From Nanobdellota archaeon (lineage in GTDB: Archaea; Nanobdellota; Nanobdellia; Woesearchaeales; GCA-2686295), in NCBI GenBank assembly GCA_018817005.1, contig JAHIUF010000019.1:1-51822 (forward strand): a DNA stretch of 51,822 nucleotides, in the 5' to 3' direction. Shown one piece after another: positions 51,288 through 51,822 of this stretch. Every line of letters starts with the position of its first letter. Position 1 is the first letter of the stretch. The notes under the pieces were generated by a model. That model did no database searches. It was not told the DNA's origin and was given only the letters and a program-made list of their open reading frames with translations. The position numbers and the translations under genes were made by a program.

Positions 51288-51500
51288 TTACTTTCTCTTC
51301 TTAACAAGATAAACAATGCTGTACACAGCCATTATTAAAATATAGATAGGAATAACAAAAATCACTATGATAAAGAAAAAAGCCTCTTCAAACCCAAACA
51401 ACGCACCGATAAAGTTGTGAAGTAGAATAGAAACAAAGCCTGCAACAACAACTATCCAAAGTTTTCTCCAACTGAACAAAAACAAGTCCTCAGATTTCAT
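51288..51500 (-). CDS. Small membrane protein
   Basis: 70 aa with two hydrophobic helices ([20 protein letters not shown] and [20 protein letters not shown]) and a basic tail LVKKRK. A TATATAAAC-like box (ATATATAAAC at about 51521-51530 read on the plus strand, TTTATATATT on the minus) lies about 20-30 bases upstream of the ATG. No family is recognised. Confidence 0.65.
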   Translation of the reverse strand: MKSEDLFLFSWRKLWIVVVAGFVSILLHNFIGALFGFEEAFFFIIVIFVIPIYILIMAVYSIVYLVKKRK

Positions 51501-51708
51501 AAAGAAGAATACATGAACTAAAATATATAAACTTATTGGAAAAAGCCCTAAAAACCTAATAAAAAAAAGAGTGTTACGAGCGAGAAAAGAAGAAACGTAT
51601 AAAATAAGGATGTAAAAGTATTTTTTATTATCGACAAAGAGTTTTCAAAACCAAAAAAAAGGGGCATATTTTTAAATAAAAGAAAAATTTATTTCTTCGC
51701 CAAAAATA

Positions 51709-51822
51709 CTGCGTTGGTCTGTTAAGACCCGCAGTTGAATTGGCTTAGAAAAACCGTAAGGTTTTTCTTAAAGTTGTTCTATTGTGTTCCTGTAACAGGT
51801 TAAAGCTTACGAGCATGAAGCA
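51709..51822 (+). ncRNA. Start of an unidentified structured RNA, cut by the window edge
   Basis: The stretch from 51501 to the edge has no gene. From 51709 a richly paired block begins: CTGCG-TT-GGTCT-GTTA-AGACC-CGCAG (51709-51734), a 10-bp hairpin; AGAAAAACC-GTAA-GGTTTTTCT (51747-51768), 9 bp with a GNRA loop; and CCTG-TAA-CAGG (51789-51799). An AAATTTATT box at about 51685 would start transcription near 51710. Strand is assigned from this promoter. It does not match a tRNA, 5S or the 5' ends of 16S rRNA that I recognise. Confidence 0.55.

Overview
This window looks like chromosomal DNA from an AT-rich, small-genome archaeon, most likely of the DPANN group (Woesearchaeota/Pacearchaeota-like; inferred from gene content and style, not from a marker phylogeny). 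Archaeal hallmarks are archaeal-type GluRS, Cbf5, Endonuclease Q, Rad50, RtcA, Ogg2, DUF357 and DUF1931 histone-fold proteins, tRNA introns bounded by bulge-helix-bulge motifs, TATA boxes (TTTATATA/TTTAAATA) about 22-27 bases before many start codons (leaderless transcripts), and GGTG/GGGGTG Shine-Dalgarno sequences before other starts.

Layout. 1-1,460: decaying DNA, with a transposase remnant, an RHH protein and a TrmB-like fragment with an internal stop. 1,535-4,130: a lipoprotein, a hypothetical protein, a YfcE-type phosphodiesterase and tRNA-Ala(GGC) with two introns. 4,268-7,086: two unknown genes, gltX and a histone-fold protein. 7,083-10,494: a minus-strand block (two Pro-rich proteins, ASCH, GNAT, PspC, AlaE-like). 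10,609-13,424: enolase and iPGM. 13,447-18,903: a pair of paralogous predicted zinc metalloproteins, a microprotein, DUF4346, Ogg2 and AlaX. 18,992-22,456: surface lipoproteins (Ig-like, cupredoxin) and small unknowns. 22,475-28,593: EndoQ, a 553-aa protein with a phosphorylase-like C-terminus, a DrrAB-type ABC exporter and MscS. 28,936-34,423: tRNA-Gln(TTG) with a D-arm intron, a lipoprotein, Rad50, Dus, a winged-helix regulator and Cbf5. 36,104-38,251: an oxidative-stress cluster (Fur/PerR, thioredoxin, Cys microprotein, rubrerythrin, DUF1858, superoxide reductase). 38,314-43,908: DUF1385, a 715-aa coiled-coil protein behind a tandemly duplicated promoter, Fic and RtcA. 44,002-45,368: ArsR, a CCCC-tailed microprotein and an ArsP-like permease, with a palindromic operator over the ArsR start. 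45,426-51,065: pilin-like, membrane and MnmC-like proteins, a metzincin, purB and purA. 51,088-51,822: tRNA-Arg(GCG), a membrane protein and the start of an unidentified structured RNA.

The most novel signal is a putative regulon. A 16-bp palindrome, consensus ACYACTNNNNAGTRGT, sits 13-14 bases upstream of the TATA box of five minus-strand transcription units, all of unassigned or poorly defined role: the 209-aa protein, the AlaE-like operon, the 553-aa phosphorylase-like protein, a lipoprotein and the metzincin. I know of no description of this element. Other strong leads are the HExxH-x41-EGFA protein pair, the metzincin with a decayed internal duplicate, the D-arm tRNA introns and the cysteine-rich microproteins in the metal and redox operons.
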